The notes under the pieces were generated by a model that did no database searches, was not told where the DNA came from, and worked only from the letters and a program-made list of their open reading frames with translations. This document shows positions 15,127 to 23,152 of a stretch of 37,951 nucleotides of DNA, piece by piece. The stretch is from a virus, in IMG/VR virus record IMGVR_UViG_3300022745_000996, positions 1 through 37,951 of that record. One strand, 5' to 3'. The first letter of the stretch is position 1. Each line of letters starts with the position of its first letter. The position numbers were made by a program, and so were the translations under genes.

Positions 15127-15933
15127 GATGTCCTCCAGGGTTGGGGTGGTGATTTGCCCGGTCTGGGCGGACTGTTCAGCGGGCGCTGCGGGTGCAGCGG
15201 CTGAGGCAGTGGGGGATGGAGTGGATGCAGCAGCGGGTTCGCTGAACGCGGGAGCCGGAAGGTCCGCACTGTCTTTGGCGCGTTCTTCGGCCAGCTCCTG
15301 CTGGGCACCTTGTTCCAGGCTGGCCACCTGGTAGCCGGGAATGACCTTGTCGGCCTCGTCCTGGCCAAACTTGCCAATGAACCATTCGCGCAGGCCACGC
15401 CACAGGCCCGCATTGGTCACGTCATCCCATTCAGAGAACGTGATGCAGTCATCGCCATCGGCAAACGCAACCTGCGCCAAACCTTTGATGGCCGGTGGCT
15501 GGGCACCCAGGAATCCCACGTGGCGCAGGTAGTACACGCCGGGCACCGGGTTGCTGGGTGCGTTGGGTGGGTAGAAGCTGGCCGAAATCTTTTTGAACGC
15601 GCCCGCTGCAACCATGTCGGCAAAGTCCGCATTCACCTGGGCGGGCGTGGCGTACATGCCCGCATCGTGGCCATCGTCACCATCGCTGAATGCCACGGCC
15701 TTCACCCAGCCATAGGCGGGCATGTCGTGCTTGGGGTGGCCGATGACCAGCGGCGCTTCGTGCAGCGCAGGGTCGTAGGCCGCAGCGCTGGCGGCCAGGT
15801 CAGATTCTGAAAATGCCAGGCGTGCCCCGCTCATGGCGGTGTGACGGCCTGCCTTGAAGATGTGCAACGGCTTTGCCGAATCAGGGGCAGCCAGTGCGGT
15901 TTGCGTTGCGTTGGTGGGGGTTTGTTTCGCCAT
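14665..15933 (-). CDS. Prohead protease with C-terminal scaffold (Mu I/Z-like)
   Basis: A 422-residue protein. Residues 10-160 (GRHTAMSGARLAFSESDLAA, then EAPLVIGHPKHDMPAYGWV and ISASFYPP) match the Mu gpI head protease family. Residues about 190-265 form a linker ending in an Ala/Pro/Ser-rich stretch. Residues 270-422 form a charged helical scaffold region. The protease should mature the prohead while the scaffold directs capsid assembly. ATG 15933 was chosen; a GTG two codons earlier is possible and neither has a strong ribosome site. The gene begins only 71 bases after the Mor-family gene, which is unusual because lysis, terminase and portal genes normally lie between them. Confidence 0.88.
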   Translation of the reverse strand: MAKQTPTNATQTALAAPDSAKPLHIFKAGRHTAMSGARLAFSESDLAASAAAYDPALHEAPLVIGHPKHDMPAYGWVKAVAFSDGDDGHDAGMYATPAQVNADFADMVAAGAFKKISASFYPPNAPSNPVPGVYYLRHVGFLGAQPPAIKGLAQVAFADGDDCITFSEWDDVTNAGLWRGLREWFIGKFGQDEADKVIPGYQVASLEQGAQQELAEERAKDSADLPAPAFSEPAAASTPSPTASAAAPAAPAEQSAQTGQITTPTLEDIVTPEEKAALEAENQKLRAELAANKATQAHAANVAFAEGLVSQGRLLPAYTGVIAATLDHFATQEAVVEFGEGDAKAPLVDQLKAMLSAAPKVVEFGEHATQANAAAQGDHQADDDAQFAESADPARLAQHKAIKAHAAQHKVDYATAARAVIR

Positions 15934-16004
15934 GCCCACACTGTCGAGGTGGGGGGCGATTTGGGCCGCTGAAAGCCCTTGAGGAAAAAATCAACTGCCG
16001 GTTT

Positions 16005-16430
16005 TCAGTCCAGCAAACTGCCCTGGCGCTCCAGGAAGCGCTCGCGCTCAATGGCGGCAATGATCTGGCGCACCCGCGTCTCGGTGATGTTGTAGGCCTT
16101 GGCCAGGTCGCGTTGGTTGTGGCCTTTGAATTTGGCGTACATCTCGCGGTCGCGGCTGGAGACATGCATGGCCAGGCCCTTGGCAAAGTAAATGGCCTCG
16201 CCGCCCACTTCGTTGGCAATGTGCTGCATTTGCGCCAGCACCTGGGCAGCCCAGGTTTGCAACTGGGCCAGCCAGTCACCACATGGGGCCACCTGACCGG
16301 CACGCGCATCCAGCAGCACCAGCGCTTCAAACATGCACACGGCCACATCGCGCATGCGGTCGGTCATTTTGTCGGGCAGCATGGCTTCCAGTACGGCCAG
16401 TTCGGCGGCGGTCATGTGGCGGTCGGTCAT
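16005..16430 (-). CDS. mor: Mor-family transcription activator
   Basis: A 141-residue member of the Mor/C family, which bind dyad sites as dimers and activate middle or late promoters. The C-terminal helix-turn-helix (KGHNQRDLAKAYNITETRVRQII, about residues 104-126) is clear, and the N-terminal half has the helical dimer segment. ATG 16430 was chosen because GGAG lies seven bases upstream. It overlaps gemA by four bases and is the last early gene. It is the only Mor/C-type gene in the window, so it may serve both late blocks; that is inference. Confidence 0.88.
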   Translation of the reverse strand: MTDRHMTAAELAVLEAMLPDKMTDRMRDVAVCMFEALVLLDARAGQVAPCGDWLAQLQTWAAQVLAQMQHIANEVGGEAIYFAKGLAMHVSSRDREMYAKFKGHNQRDLAKAYNITETRVRQIIAAIERERFLERQGSLLD

Positions 16431-16897
16431 TGGGTCTCCACGCCACAACGGCGGCACCATTTCTTCAAGGCTTCAATCACCTGGGTGATTTGGGGTTGGG
16501 TCATGAAGCGCCAGGCATCCACACCGGTTTGGCGCTTGGCGTAGGCCTGCAGTGCGCCATCGGTGTCTGCACGCACGTGGCCTGCAATGGCCAGGGCATG
16601 CCACAGGGCCCGGGCCTTGCCCCACTGGTAATCGCCAGCGTCGTCGATGTTGCGCACCAGCGCCGGGCGTTTGGGCACATAGGCGGGCTTTTCGCCACGG
16701 GCGGTGGCCGCATTGGCCTGTAGCCCTGCCAGGTGGGCCAGGTACTGGCGACGCTGCAGGGCGGTCATGTTGGCGGCGCTGGCCACGCCCACCACCGCCA
16801 GCTTCAGCGCGCTGGCGTCTTCAGCGCTCAGGCCCAAGGCTTTTTGGGCCATGTGGATGGCGGCCAGGTGGTTTTGGCGGGGGGCGAGTTTGGTCAT
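16427..16897 (-). CDS. gemA: GemA regulatory protein (DUF1018)
   Basis: A 156-residue protein of the GemA/DUF1018 family (Mu gp16), recognisable by NHLAAIHMAQKALGLS at the start, RQYLAHLAGLQA in the middle and the MTQPQITQVIEALKKW C-terminus. In Mu, GemA affects host gene expression and DNA supercoiling. It sits just ahead of mor as in many Mu-like phages and overlaps it by four bases (ATGA). Confidence 0.88.
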   Translation of the reverse strand: MTKLAPRQNHLAAIHMAQKALGLSAEDASALKLAVVGVASAANMTALQRRQYLAHLAGLQANAATARGEKPAYVPKRPALVRNIDDAGDYQWGKARALWHALAIAGHVRADTDGALQAYAKRQTGVDAWRFMTQPQITQVIEALKKWCRRCGVETQ

Positions 16898-16898
16898 G

Positions 16899-17405
16899 TC
16901 AGCCCCGCACGCTCAATGTGAACCGCTCGGCTGGCAGTTCAAGGGATTGGGCCAGCAGGGCACCATCAGCAGCACGCGCCACGGCCAGCAGTTCACCGGC
17001 ACGGCCCGCCAGCTGCGGGGCCACATACAGCTTGCCACCGTGGCGCAGCCCATCGGCGGACACGCGGCGGATGAACCAGGATGTGGCGCGGGCCACCGAA
17101 CGGCCTTTGTATGCATCCCACCCCTGCAAAATCTTGCGAGGGTCGGCAGGCCAGTAGCCCTTTTGCAAGTTGTGCACCGTTCCCCTGGACAGGTTGAGGC
17201 ACTTTGCAGCTTCACGAACGGGACGCACCCTCACAAATGCAAGCAAATCCGGTGGCGCGGAATCCGGCCCAATGAGGGCCTCAACGGGGCATGTTGCAGC
17301 GCTGGTATCAACCCATGCAGTCACTGGGCCACAACCCGTGTCAAAAGCGTCCATTGCGGCCTTTACTGTGCGCAGCAACGGTGCCATGGTGTTTTCAGTG
17401 AGCAT
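16899..17405 (-). CDS. Putative HTH DNA-binding early protein
   Basis: A 168-residue protein not matched to a named family. Residues about 63-85 (VREAAKCLNLSRGTVHNLQKG) form a plausible helix-turn-helix. The rest is mixed, with an RATSWFIRRVSADGLRH segment and an Ala/Leu-rich C-terminal region. ATG 17405 was chosen because a GGGAGGGG run lies just upstream; it overlaps the preceding zinc-ribbon gene by 11 bases. It sits in the early operon between a zinc-ribbon gene and gemA. A regulatory role is likely but unproven. Confidence 0.65.
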   Translation of the reverse strand: MLTENTMAPLLRTVKAAMDAFDTGCGPVTAWVDTSAATCPVEALIGPDSAPPDLLAFVRVRPVREAAKCLNLSRGTVHNLQKGYWPADPRKILQGWDAYKGRSVARATSWFIRRVSADGLRHGGKLYVAPQLAGRAGELLAVARAADGALLAQSLELPAERFTLSVRG

Positions 17406-17853
17406 TGGGCCCCTCCCACACAACGTCTTTGCAGCCAGCTACAGGTTTTTTTGAGCACCATTTGAGCCATTTGCAAATGGCATCGACAGCAGTTGTGCTG
17501 TTCTCCGCTTCGGGCACACCAGGCACAAGCAGCTTGCCGGCACTTGCGCCCAATCCATGGCGGGCTTTGACTTTCAGTGCACCCACCAGTGATGACTTCG
17601 GGCCTCTGGCCAACACAATGGGGCCGCTGCCATCAGCCCCGTCTGCCGGAGGCAGATCACCCACTTCAATCAGACCGGACGCCCAGCACCAGGCGACTTG
17701 CGGGCGCATGTCGTAGTAGCTCTTGCAGCCGCACTTCGGGCAGACCTTCACGCTCATTCTGATGCCATCGGAGCTGCCCTCCGGTTTATCGAGCCATGCG
17801 GATTCCATGGTCTCGTTGCGGCAGCGGGAGCATTTGACAGGGATGTCGACCAT
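17395..17853 (-). CDS. Zinc-ribbon early protein, unknown function
   Basis: A 152-residue protein with a likely zinc ribbon: CSRC at about residues 8-11 and CPKCGCKSYYD around 37-47. The C-terminal part contains further cysteines (WCWASG, CKWLKWCSKKPVAGC), so it may bind more than one metal. It begins two bases after the DUF3164 gene stop; a GTG six bases earlier is an alternative start. No function is known to me; nucleic acid binding is possible. Confidence 0.65.
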   Translation of the reverse strand: MVDIPVKCSRCRNETMESAWLDKPEGSSDGIRMSVKVCPKCGCKSYYDMRPQVAWCWASGLIEVGDLPPADGADGSGPIVLARGPKSSLVGALKVKARHGLGASAGKLLVPGVPEAENSTTAVDAICKWLKWCSKKPVAGCKDVVWEGPNAH

Positions 17854-17855
17854 GC

Positions 17856-18476
17856 TCACACCCCCGCCATATCAAGTGGAATGGCCACATAGTTCTGCGT
17901 AACGTCGTTGCGCACATAGAACCGGATGTAGGGCGTTGTGCTGGCCGTCTGCATGCTGTCGGCAATGGCCTGCATGGCTTGCTGCCACTTGGCGTCGGTG
18001 ATTTCAAGTCGGCGCAGGCCCAGCACGCGGCCTGTGTTGATCTTGCCTTCCTTGTCCGTCTGGAAAGCGTGGTTCACCAGGGCCTTGATGTTGTCGTTGG
18101 CCCCTTGCGCCCACTCGTGCACGCATTGGTCAATCAGGGCCTTGGCGGCCATCAGCTCGGGGCCGAACACGATGCGATCGGCCATCTGGCGCACCAGCTT
18201 GTATTTGCCGTCGTAGCTGGTGAGGGTGACGTTGCCTTTGTTGCCACCGGTCTTGACGCCATACGTTTCCATGCTCATGGACACGAAGGCCGCCACATCG
18301 GCCATGCTGGCCAGCTTGAAGTCTGCCAGCAGCGTGCGCAGGGCCTGGGCCTTTTGGCACATGGCCACCACCAGTTCGTGGCGCACTTTGTCCACATCCT
18401 TCACTTTGCTGTCTGGCACCAGGTTGCCGCTGGCGTCTTGCCAGTAGCCGGGGGGAATGGTGGTCGATTCGGTCAT
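17856..18476 (-). CDS. DUF3164 family early protein
   Basis: A 206-residue protein of the DUF3164 family, a common early gene of Mu-like phages. Marks are the GYWQDASGNLVPDSKVKDVDK start, a central ETYGVKTGGNKGNVTLTSYDG segment and a C-terminus with GLRRLEITDAKWQQAMQAI and YIRFYVR. Its job is unknown. It starts with ATG 18476 after a 22-base gap from the small gene upstream and nearly touches the zinc-ribbon gene downstream. Confidence 0.88.
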   Translation of the reverse strand: MTESTTIPPGYWQDASGNLVPDSKVKDVDKVRHELVVAMCQKAQALRTLLADFKLASMADVAAFVSMSMETYGVKTGGNKGNVTLTSYDGKYKLVRQMADRIVFGPELMAAKALIDQCVHEWAQGANDNIKALVNHAFQTDKEGKINTGRVLGLRRLEITDAKWQQAMQAIADSMQTASTTPYIRFYVRNDVTQNYVAIPLDMAGV

Positions 18477-18498
18477 GGGGTGTTCCTTTCAGTGGGCG

Positions 18499-18774
18499 TC
18501 AGTGGATGGGGGCATGGGCAGGGCGTTCGATGGCGGCAACCAGCAAGCGGCCACCCATGCTCAAGGCGGCGCGTGCGGCCCGTTCGGTGCAGCAGGGGTG
18601 CACGGTGGCCAGCGCATGGAAGTTGGCCAACAGGGCAGCAAGCAAGTCGCCGTGGGGCACGCCACGGGCCAGCTGGCCGTGCAAATACGTGGTCAGGTCG
18701 GCCTGGGGCTGTGGTACATCGGCTGCGGGTTCGTCGGCGTGGGTCGGGGTTTGGATGAACATGGGGGTCTCCAT
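18499..18774 (-). CDS. Small early protein, unknown function
   Basis: A 91-residue protein with a helical C-terminal half (LTTYLHGQLARGVPHGDLLAA, then TERAARAALSMGGRLLVAAI) and a Pro/Ala-rich start. Its ATG overlaps the stop of the gene before by one base (TGATG), which supports coupled translation. No family is recognised. Confidence 0.55.
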   Translation of the reverse strand: METPMFIQTPTHADEPAADVPQPQADLTTYLHGQLARGVPHGDLLAALLANFHALATVHPCCTERAARAALSMGGRLLVAAIERPAHAPIH

Positions 18775-19226
18775 CAGCAGCGGTGGCCATGGCTGAGGCA
18801 GCCTTTGTGGTCATCCGCACCCAGGCGGCCATGTGAACTGGGTGGTGGCACGTACACGGGGGCACGCATCACGTCGTAGCGGTCGGGCTGAGCCATGCGG
18901 CTTGTGGCTTGTGGTGTCAGCTGGGCGGGCACCAGCTTGGGCTGCGTATGGGCGGCGGGACCATGTCCGGCATACCAGCGGCGGAATTCGCCTACACCTT
19001 CGGTGATCAGCTGCCCTCTGGACACCATGTTGTGCAGCCGGGCACGCATGTTTCGGATGGGTGTGGCCTCTGGTTCAGTTCCGGCAAATGTGGCTTGCAG
19101 TTCCTGAAGATCGGCCCCTTCTGGCCGGGTGGACAGGTAGACCATGATGCGGCTGACCACTTTGGGACGCACGATGGCGGGCCACATCTGGCGCGCCGCC
19201 ACGGGTGGTTGGCAAAGGTTGTTCAT
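18774..19226 (-). CDS. Early protein with possible winged-helix domain
   Basis: A 150-residue protein. Residues about 25-90 (SRIMVYLSTRPEGADLQELQ, then IRNMRARLHNMVSRGQLI) resemble a small winged-helix domain. The C-terminal third is Pro/Gln-rich and probably disordered. ATG 19226 overlaps the preceding gene by four bases (ATGA); the frame is open further upstream but that part mirrors the neighbour. Possible DNA binding in early regulation; no named family. Confidence 0.6.
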   Translation of the reverse strand: MNNLCQPPVAARQMWPAIVRPKVVSRIMVYLSTRPEGADLQELQATFAGTEPEATPIRNMRARLHNMVSRGQLITEGVGEFRRWYAGHGPAAHTQPKLVPAQLTPQATSRMAQPDRYDVMRAPVYVPPPSSHGRLGADDHKGCLSHGHRC

Positions 19227-19870
19227 GTGGAAGCGGGTGTGTCTGGTGGGGTGGTCGTGGCCGCGCCGCGCAGTTGCGCCAGCTTTTCGCGCACGGCGGC
19301 GGGCATGGGGGCGGCGTTGCGGTCGCGCTGGTTCAGCTCGGCCAAGGTGGCATCCACCGCACCGAGTGCCTGGCCAGCGGTTACGGCCTGGCCACGCACG
19401 GTGACGGCGGGCTGGTGGGCGCGGCTGGTGCGACGCTCTGCCTCGGACTGGCGCTCTGCCTCGGACTGGCGCTCCAGCGCGGCCTGGGCCTTGTCGCCCA
19501 TGCTTTGCAACATGGCGTACAGGTAGCCGTGGCCCTTGAGGGGCAAGTCCAGCCTGCCCGCCTGGGCGGTGGCCATCATTTGGTCGATGGCCAAGGCCCA
19601 GTTGGCGCGTGGGGCGATCCAGTCGCGGCCATTGCGGCTGATGGACTGGCGCTCCACATCGGGCAGCAGCTCGTGGATGAGCTTGAGCTTTTTGCGGATG
19701 GTCAGCGCTTGCTTGGGCGGTTTGTGCAGCGCGATGTAGCGCAGCAGGTAAGAGCCCACCGGGAAGCCGACGTTGATCAGCCGCTCCAGCACTTGCTGGT
19801 CCACATGCCCGGCGAACACGGTGGCCAAGTCCAGCTCGGTGCCACAAACGGGGCAATGGAGGTCGCTCAC
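19223..19870 (-). CDS. Early protein with N-terminal CxxC motif, unknown function
   Basis: A 215-residue protein beginning MSDLHCPVCGTELDL, a half zinc-finger, followed by a helical domain (VLERLINVGFPVGSYLLRYIAL) and a segment ANWALAIDQMMATA. Residues about 133-148 contain a duplicated RQSEAE unit from an 18-base tandem repeat. The C-terminus is Pro/Thr-rich. It overlaps both neighbours by four bases. Proteins of this kind occur in B3-like early regions, but no function is known to me. Confidence 0.65.
   Translation of the reverse strand: MSDLHCPVCGTELDLATVFAGHVDQQVLERLINVGFPVGSYLLRYIALHKPPKQALTIRKKLKLIHELLPDVERQSISRNGRDWIAPRANWALAIDQMMATAQAGRLDLPLKGHGYLYAMLQSMGDKAQAALERQSEAERQSEAERRTSRAHQPAVTVRGQAVTAGQALGAVDATLAELNQRDRNAAPMPAAVREKLAQLRGAATTTPPDTPAST
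19435..19470. repeat. 18-base tandem repeat, two copies
   Basis: GCTCTGCCTCGGACTGGC occurs twice in a row inside the 19223-19870 gene and encodes a repeated six-residue unit (RQSEAE) in a charged helix. The repeat keeps the frame and could vary in copy number between strains. Confidence 0.85.
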
Positions 19871-20163
19871 AGGTGGCCCCCCAGCTTCATGGCGAGGTAG
19901 GCCACGGCGTAGGCGCAGCTGGCCAGCACCACCGTGACCACAGCCAGCCGCAGCACAAAGCGGCGGGCAGGGTGAATACCGGCACGCTTCAGCTCTGCAT
20001 GGGTGGGTGCACCGCCTTCAATGGCACCGGGTGCGAAGTAGTGACCGTCTTTGGGAAGCAGGCTGGTGTCGTGGCTGGAACAGCCTGGGCAGGTGGGCTT
20101 GAGGCGCTGGCACAGGCCCAGTTCGTCGCAACTGCGGCGCTTGCTGCTGTGTGTGGCGATCAT
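19867..20163 (-). CDS. Small membrane-anchored early protein
   Basis: A 98-residue protein with Cys/His-rich N-terminal half (CDELGLCQRL, then CPGCSSHDTS) and a hydrophobic C-terminal segment at about 73-92 (LAVVTVVLASCAYAVAYLA) that should span the membrane. It overlaps both neighbours by four bases. The mix of a possible metal site and a tail anchor is unusual. Function unknown. Confidence 0.6.
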   Translation of the reverse strand: MIATHSSKRRSCDELGLCQRLKPTCPGCSSHDTSLLPKDGHYFAPGAIEGGAPTHAELKRAGIHPARRFVLRLAVVTVVLASCAYAVAYLAMKLGGHL

Positions 20164-20342
20164 GCGGCCCCCTTTGCCGTGGCACGGCGGTTGGCAATGG
20201 GGGTGACGCTAATGCGCCGGGCATCGGGCCAGTCGGCCATGGTTTGCAGCACCGCTTCAACGCTGCTGGCAAACAAACCTGTGTAGGCCACCCGGTGGGC
20301 GGTGGTGGCAAAGCGGATGCGGAATATGTGCATGGTGGCCAT
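20160..20342 (-). CDS. Small early protein downstream of B
   Basis: A 60-residue protein starting MATMHIFRIRFATTAHRVAY, basic overall. ATG 20342 lies five bases after the stop of the B gene, supporting coupling; another ATG is at 20333. The frame is open further upstream but that part mirrors B. No family is recognised. Confidence 0.55.
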   Translation of the reverse strand: MATMHIFRIRFATTAHRVAYTGLFASSVEAVLQTMADWPDARRISVTPIANRRATAKGAA

Positions 20343-20347
20343 GGCAA

Positions 20348-21352
20348 TCAGCACCCCGCAATGACTTGAGCACCCACCACAGGCGCACCGGCTTTGGCGG
20401 CGGCATTCATGGCACGGCACACCAGGTTGTTCACCACCAGGGGGTAGCACACGCTGCGGGCGTCGGCAGGTTTGCCGCCACGGGGCATGTGGATCAGGCG
20501 GGTGCGGATGGCATCCACCGCGTCGGCGCTGAGCACTTGGTCCAGCTTCAGGTCAAAGCGGGCGAACTTGTGGCGCAGGTAGGCTTCCAGGTCGGCGTCC
20601 AGTGGGTCAAGGGGCACCACTTCGCAGCGCTGGGCCACCTCGCGCACATCGGCGTTTTGGCTACCCAGGCGTTCGCGCAGCTCGGGCTGGCCAATCAGCG
20701 CCACACCAATCAGGCGCTGCATGCCGTCTTTCAGTTCAATGAAGCGCTTCAAGTGCTTGAGCGTGGCCACGGGCAGGCAGTGGGCCTCTTCAATCACCAG
20801 CAGATGGCGGCGGCCCGCCTTGCGGCTGGCGCGCAGCAGCTCATGCACTTGGCGAAAGCGGGCCTCGGGGCTGCTTTTGACCTTCAGGTTGGGGTCCAGC
20901 GCATAAGCGATGGCTTCGGCAATGTGGCTGCTCTTGAGGGTTTTGCCCTTGGTGTCGCTGGCTTCCATGGCCAGCACGTAGGGGCGGATGACCAGCACGT
21001 CGCGCCCTTCGGCCTTGATGCGTTCTTCCAGGTCTTCGGCCAGGGTGGACTTGCCTGCGCCACTCTCGCCGACCACGGCGCAGAAGCCGTGGTGCTGGGC
21101 ACAGTCCATGAGCGCGGCGCGCACGTAGCGCACGCTGGGGCTTTGGAACACGTCGTCGGTGGACTGCACATCGTCCACAAACGGGTTGCGGGGCAGGCCG
21201 AAGTGCTTGCGCGCTTCGGGGGTCAAGGGGGCGTTCTGAAGTAGCATGGCTTCCTCTGTGGTTTCAGGTTTGGTTACCGGGGTTGCAGGGACGGCCTCAG
21301 CAAGGTGCGAACTTGCTGGGGCCAACTTATTGGTGGTGGTGACTGTTTTCAC
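20348..21352 (-). CDS. Transposition ATPase B (MuB/ExeA-like AAA protein)
   Basis: A 334-residue AAA ATPase with Walker A GESGAGKST at residues 95-103 and Walker B LLVIEEAH at 184-191; a LIGVALIGQPEL segment follows as sensor 1. It resembles TniB/ExeA-type ATPases and fills the role of MuB: target DNA binding, target immunity and stimulation of the transposase. The N-terminal 45 residues are Thr/Pro-rich and flexible. It overlaps the transposase gene by four bases (ATGA), typical of the A-B pair. Confidence 0.93.
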   Translation of the reverse strand: MKTVTTTNKLAPASSHLAEAVPATPVTKPETTEEAMLLQNAPLTPEARKHFGLPRNPFVDDVQSTDDVFQSPSVRYVRAALMDCAQHHGFCAVVGESGAGKSTLAEDLEERIKAEGRDVLVIRPYVLAMEASDTKGKTLKSSHIAEAIAYALDPNLKVKSSPEARFRQVHELLRASRKAGRRHLLVIEEAHCLPVATLKHLKRFIELKDGMQRLIGVALIGQPELRERLGSQNADVREVAQRCEVVPLDPLDADLEAYLRHKFARFDLKLDQVLSADAVDAIRTRLIHMPRGGKPADARSVCYPLVVNNLVCRAMNAAAKAGAPVVGAQVIAGC

Positions 21353-23121
21353 AGGGCACCACCGTTCACCACCTTCAGGCCGCTGCGCACCGTCAGGCGG
21401 GCATGCAGGGCATCCAGTTGGTCTTCTGGCACACCGTTGGGGTGCATGGCCCCCACGGCGGCATACAAATCCTTGGTCATGACCAGCCCTTTTTGAGCCA
21501 GCGCGGCGCAGGCTTCAAACTGGTTCAGCACGCGGGCCGGTGCTGACGCAACGCTGGTGCCGGGCATCATTTGTGTGCCGGTGCGTGGCATGAAGGTGCG
21601 CTGGGGGGCCTGATCAATGACGGCCATGGGGTCAATGCGGCCGCCGAATGGAACCGCCTTGGCCTTGAGCTTGGCGTCCACTTCGGCATCGGTTTCAGCG
21701 TCGTAGGCGAAGCGCTGCACTTCCTTGCGGTTGGCATCCAGCGCGGTGTCAGCGGGGCGTGCCCATTCTTCGTTGATGACGTTGGCGTCTGCCCTGAAGC
21801 CTGCGCCGTCACGCACCACCAGGTTGATGCTGTGCAGCACCTCGGTGCCATCGGCATCGTTGTAGACCACGCTGGCGGCATCTGCAACATAGGGGTTGTA
21901 GGTGACCTGCAGCTTTTCGCCGACCATGACGCCGGGCACGCTCTTCACGTCGAATTCCTGGCCCTTGAAGCTGATGGTCAGCGTGTCAGTGACCTTGCGG
22001 GACTCGGGCGTGTGCGTCAGCAGGTTGAAGCACAGCTCACGGCTGGGGGCCACGCGCAGCTGCTCGGCAGTGATGGTCAGCCACTGGTCGTACCGGGTTT
22101 TGCCGTGGCGGGTGTGTACCTTGGTGCTGTTGAACCAGCGGGCCCAGCGCTGGGCGGTGGCATTCAGTTCGTCCAGGTTGGCCACGGGCTTCAGGCGCAG
22201 GCCGCTTTCAAAGCTGCGCTCAATCAGGTCACGGGCTTTTTCTACTTGGCCGGTGGCGCGGGCATTGCCGGGTGCGTGGGCAAGGGTTTTGACCTGCAGG
22301 CGGCGGGCCAGCGTGGTGAACAGGCCGCTGGTGTTGGCGCTGCCCATGTCCATCATCAAAATGAAGGGCACGCCGTGCAGCGGATCGTCGTCGCGTTTTT
22401 GGATGGCGGCAATGAAGCTGTCGGCGAGGTTGGTGCCCGACTCTGCACCCATCACATAGTTGACGAACACCGCACCGGAGTTGTGGTCGGTGACCTCGTA
22501 GGACCACACGCGGTCGGCTTCAATGCGCTTCAAGTTGGCGGGCTTGTTCTTGTAGAACTTGTCACGTTCCATCACCTGCAAGCCGGACTCGGCAGGGTTG
22601 CGGGTGTTCAGGTAATACAGCACGCACAGGCTGGCGTCGATTTGCCAAACGTGGTTGGGGTGCAGGCTCTTCAGCTCCACAGCGGGTGTGGGGCGGTTGA
22701 GCTGGTCAGGGTGCAAGCCATAGCTGCGCAGGGCAGCGGCAATGGCCTGGTCGCTGATGGGCTTGATTTCGCCAGTGGCGGGGTCCACCCGGGTAGCTTC
22801 AATTTCTCTGTTGGCCCGCAGGATTTCCACCGCTTGTCCAATGGACATGAGGCGCTTGCCGGTTTTGCGGTGGCTGGTCATGAGCAGCGCGCTGACGGCG
22901 ATGGCGTCTTTGCGTGTCAGGGACACATCGCCTGCATCACTGCGCTGTTTGCGTTCGGGTTTCACAGAGACCTTTCCAATGTGGCGGTGAAGCGTGGCCA
23001 GGCTGACTCCCAGGCGGCTGCAGGCCTCCTGGTAGATGGCTTGCTTTCCGCCACGCGGGGCCTGTGCAACCGCCTGGCGGACCTGCACAAGGGCTTCAAC
23101 GGTGGCGGGGTTGAGCGACAT
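21349..23121 (-). CDS. DDE transposase A (MuA-like)
   Basis: A 590-residue transposase that cuts phage ends and joins them to target DNA. An N-terminal helix-turn-helix (AIYQEACSRLGVSLATLHRHIG, about 29-50) is followed by end-binding domains and an RNase H-like core with D162 (VWQIDAS), D258 (MMDMG) and E294 (ATGQVEKA). The D258-E294 spacing of 35 is typical for DDE enzymes. A Mu-transposase C-terminal beta domain lies around 365-440 and a charged C-terminal tail should contact B. It is 31 bases after the DUF3102 gene. No clear ribosome site precedes ATG 23121. Confidence 0.95.
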   Translation of the reverse strand: MSLNPATVEALVQVRQAVAQAPRGGKQAIYQEACSRLGVSLATLHRHIGKVSVKPERKQRSDAGDVSLTRKDAIAVSALLMTSHRKTGKRLMSIGQAVEILRANREIEATRVDPATGEIKPISDQAIAAALRSYGLHPDQLNRPTPAVELKSLHPNHVWQIDASLCVLYYLNTRNPAESGLQVMERDKFYKNKPANLKRIEADRVWSYEVTDHNSGAVFVNYVMGAESGTNLADSFIAAIQKRDDDPLHGVPFILMMDMGSANTSGLFTTLARRLQVKTLAHAPGNARATGQVEKARDLIERSFESGLRLKPVANLDELNATAQRWARWFNSTKVHTRHGKTRYDQWLTITAEQLRVAPSRELCFNLLTHTPESRKVTDTLTISFKGQEFDVKSVPGVMVGEKLQVTYNPYVADAASVVYNDADGTEVLHSINLVVRDGAGFRADANVINEEWARPADTALDANRKEVQRFAYDAETDAEVDAKLKAKAVPFGGRIDPMAVIDQAPQRTFMPRTGTQMMPGTSVASAPARVLNQFEACAALAQKGLVMTKDLYAAVGAMHPNGVPEDQLDALHARLTVRSGLKVVNGGAL

Positions 23122-23152
23122 GGGTGTGGGCTGATCGGTGGGTGGGTAGCGA

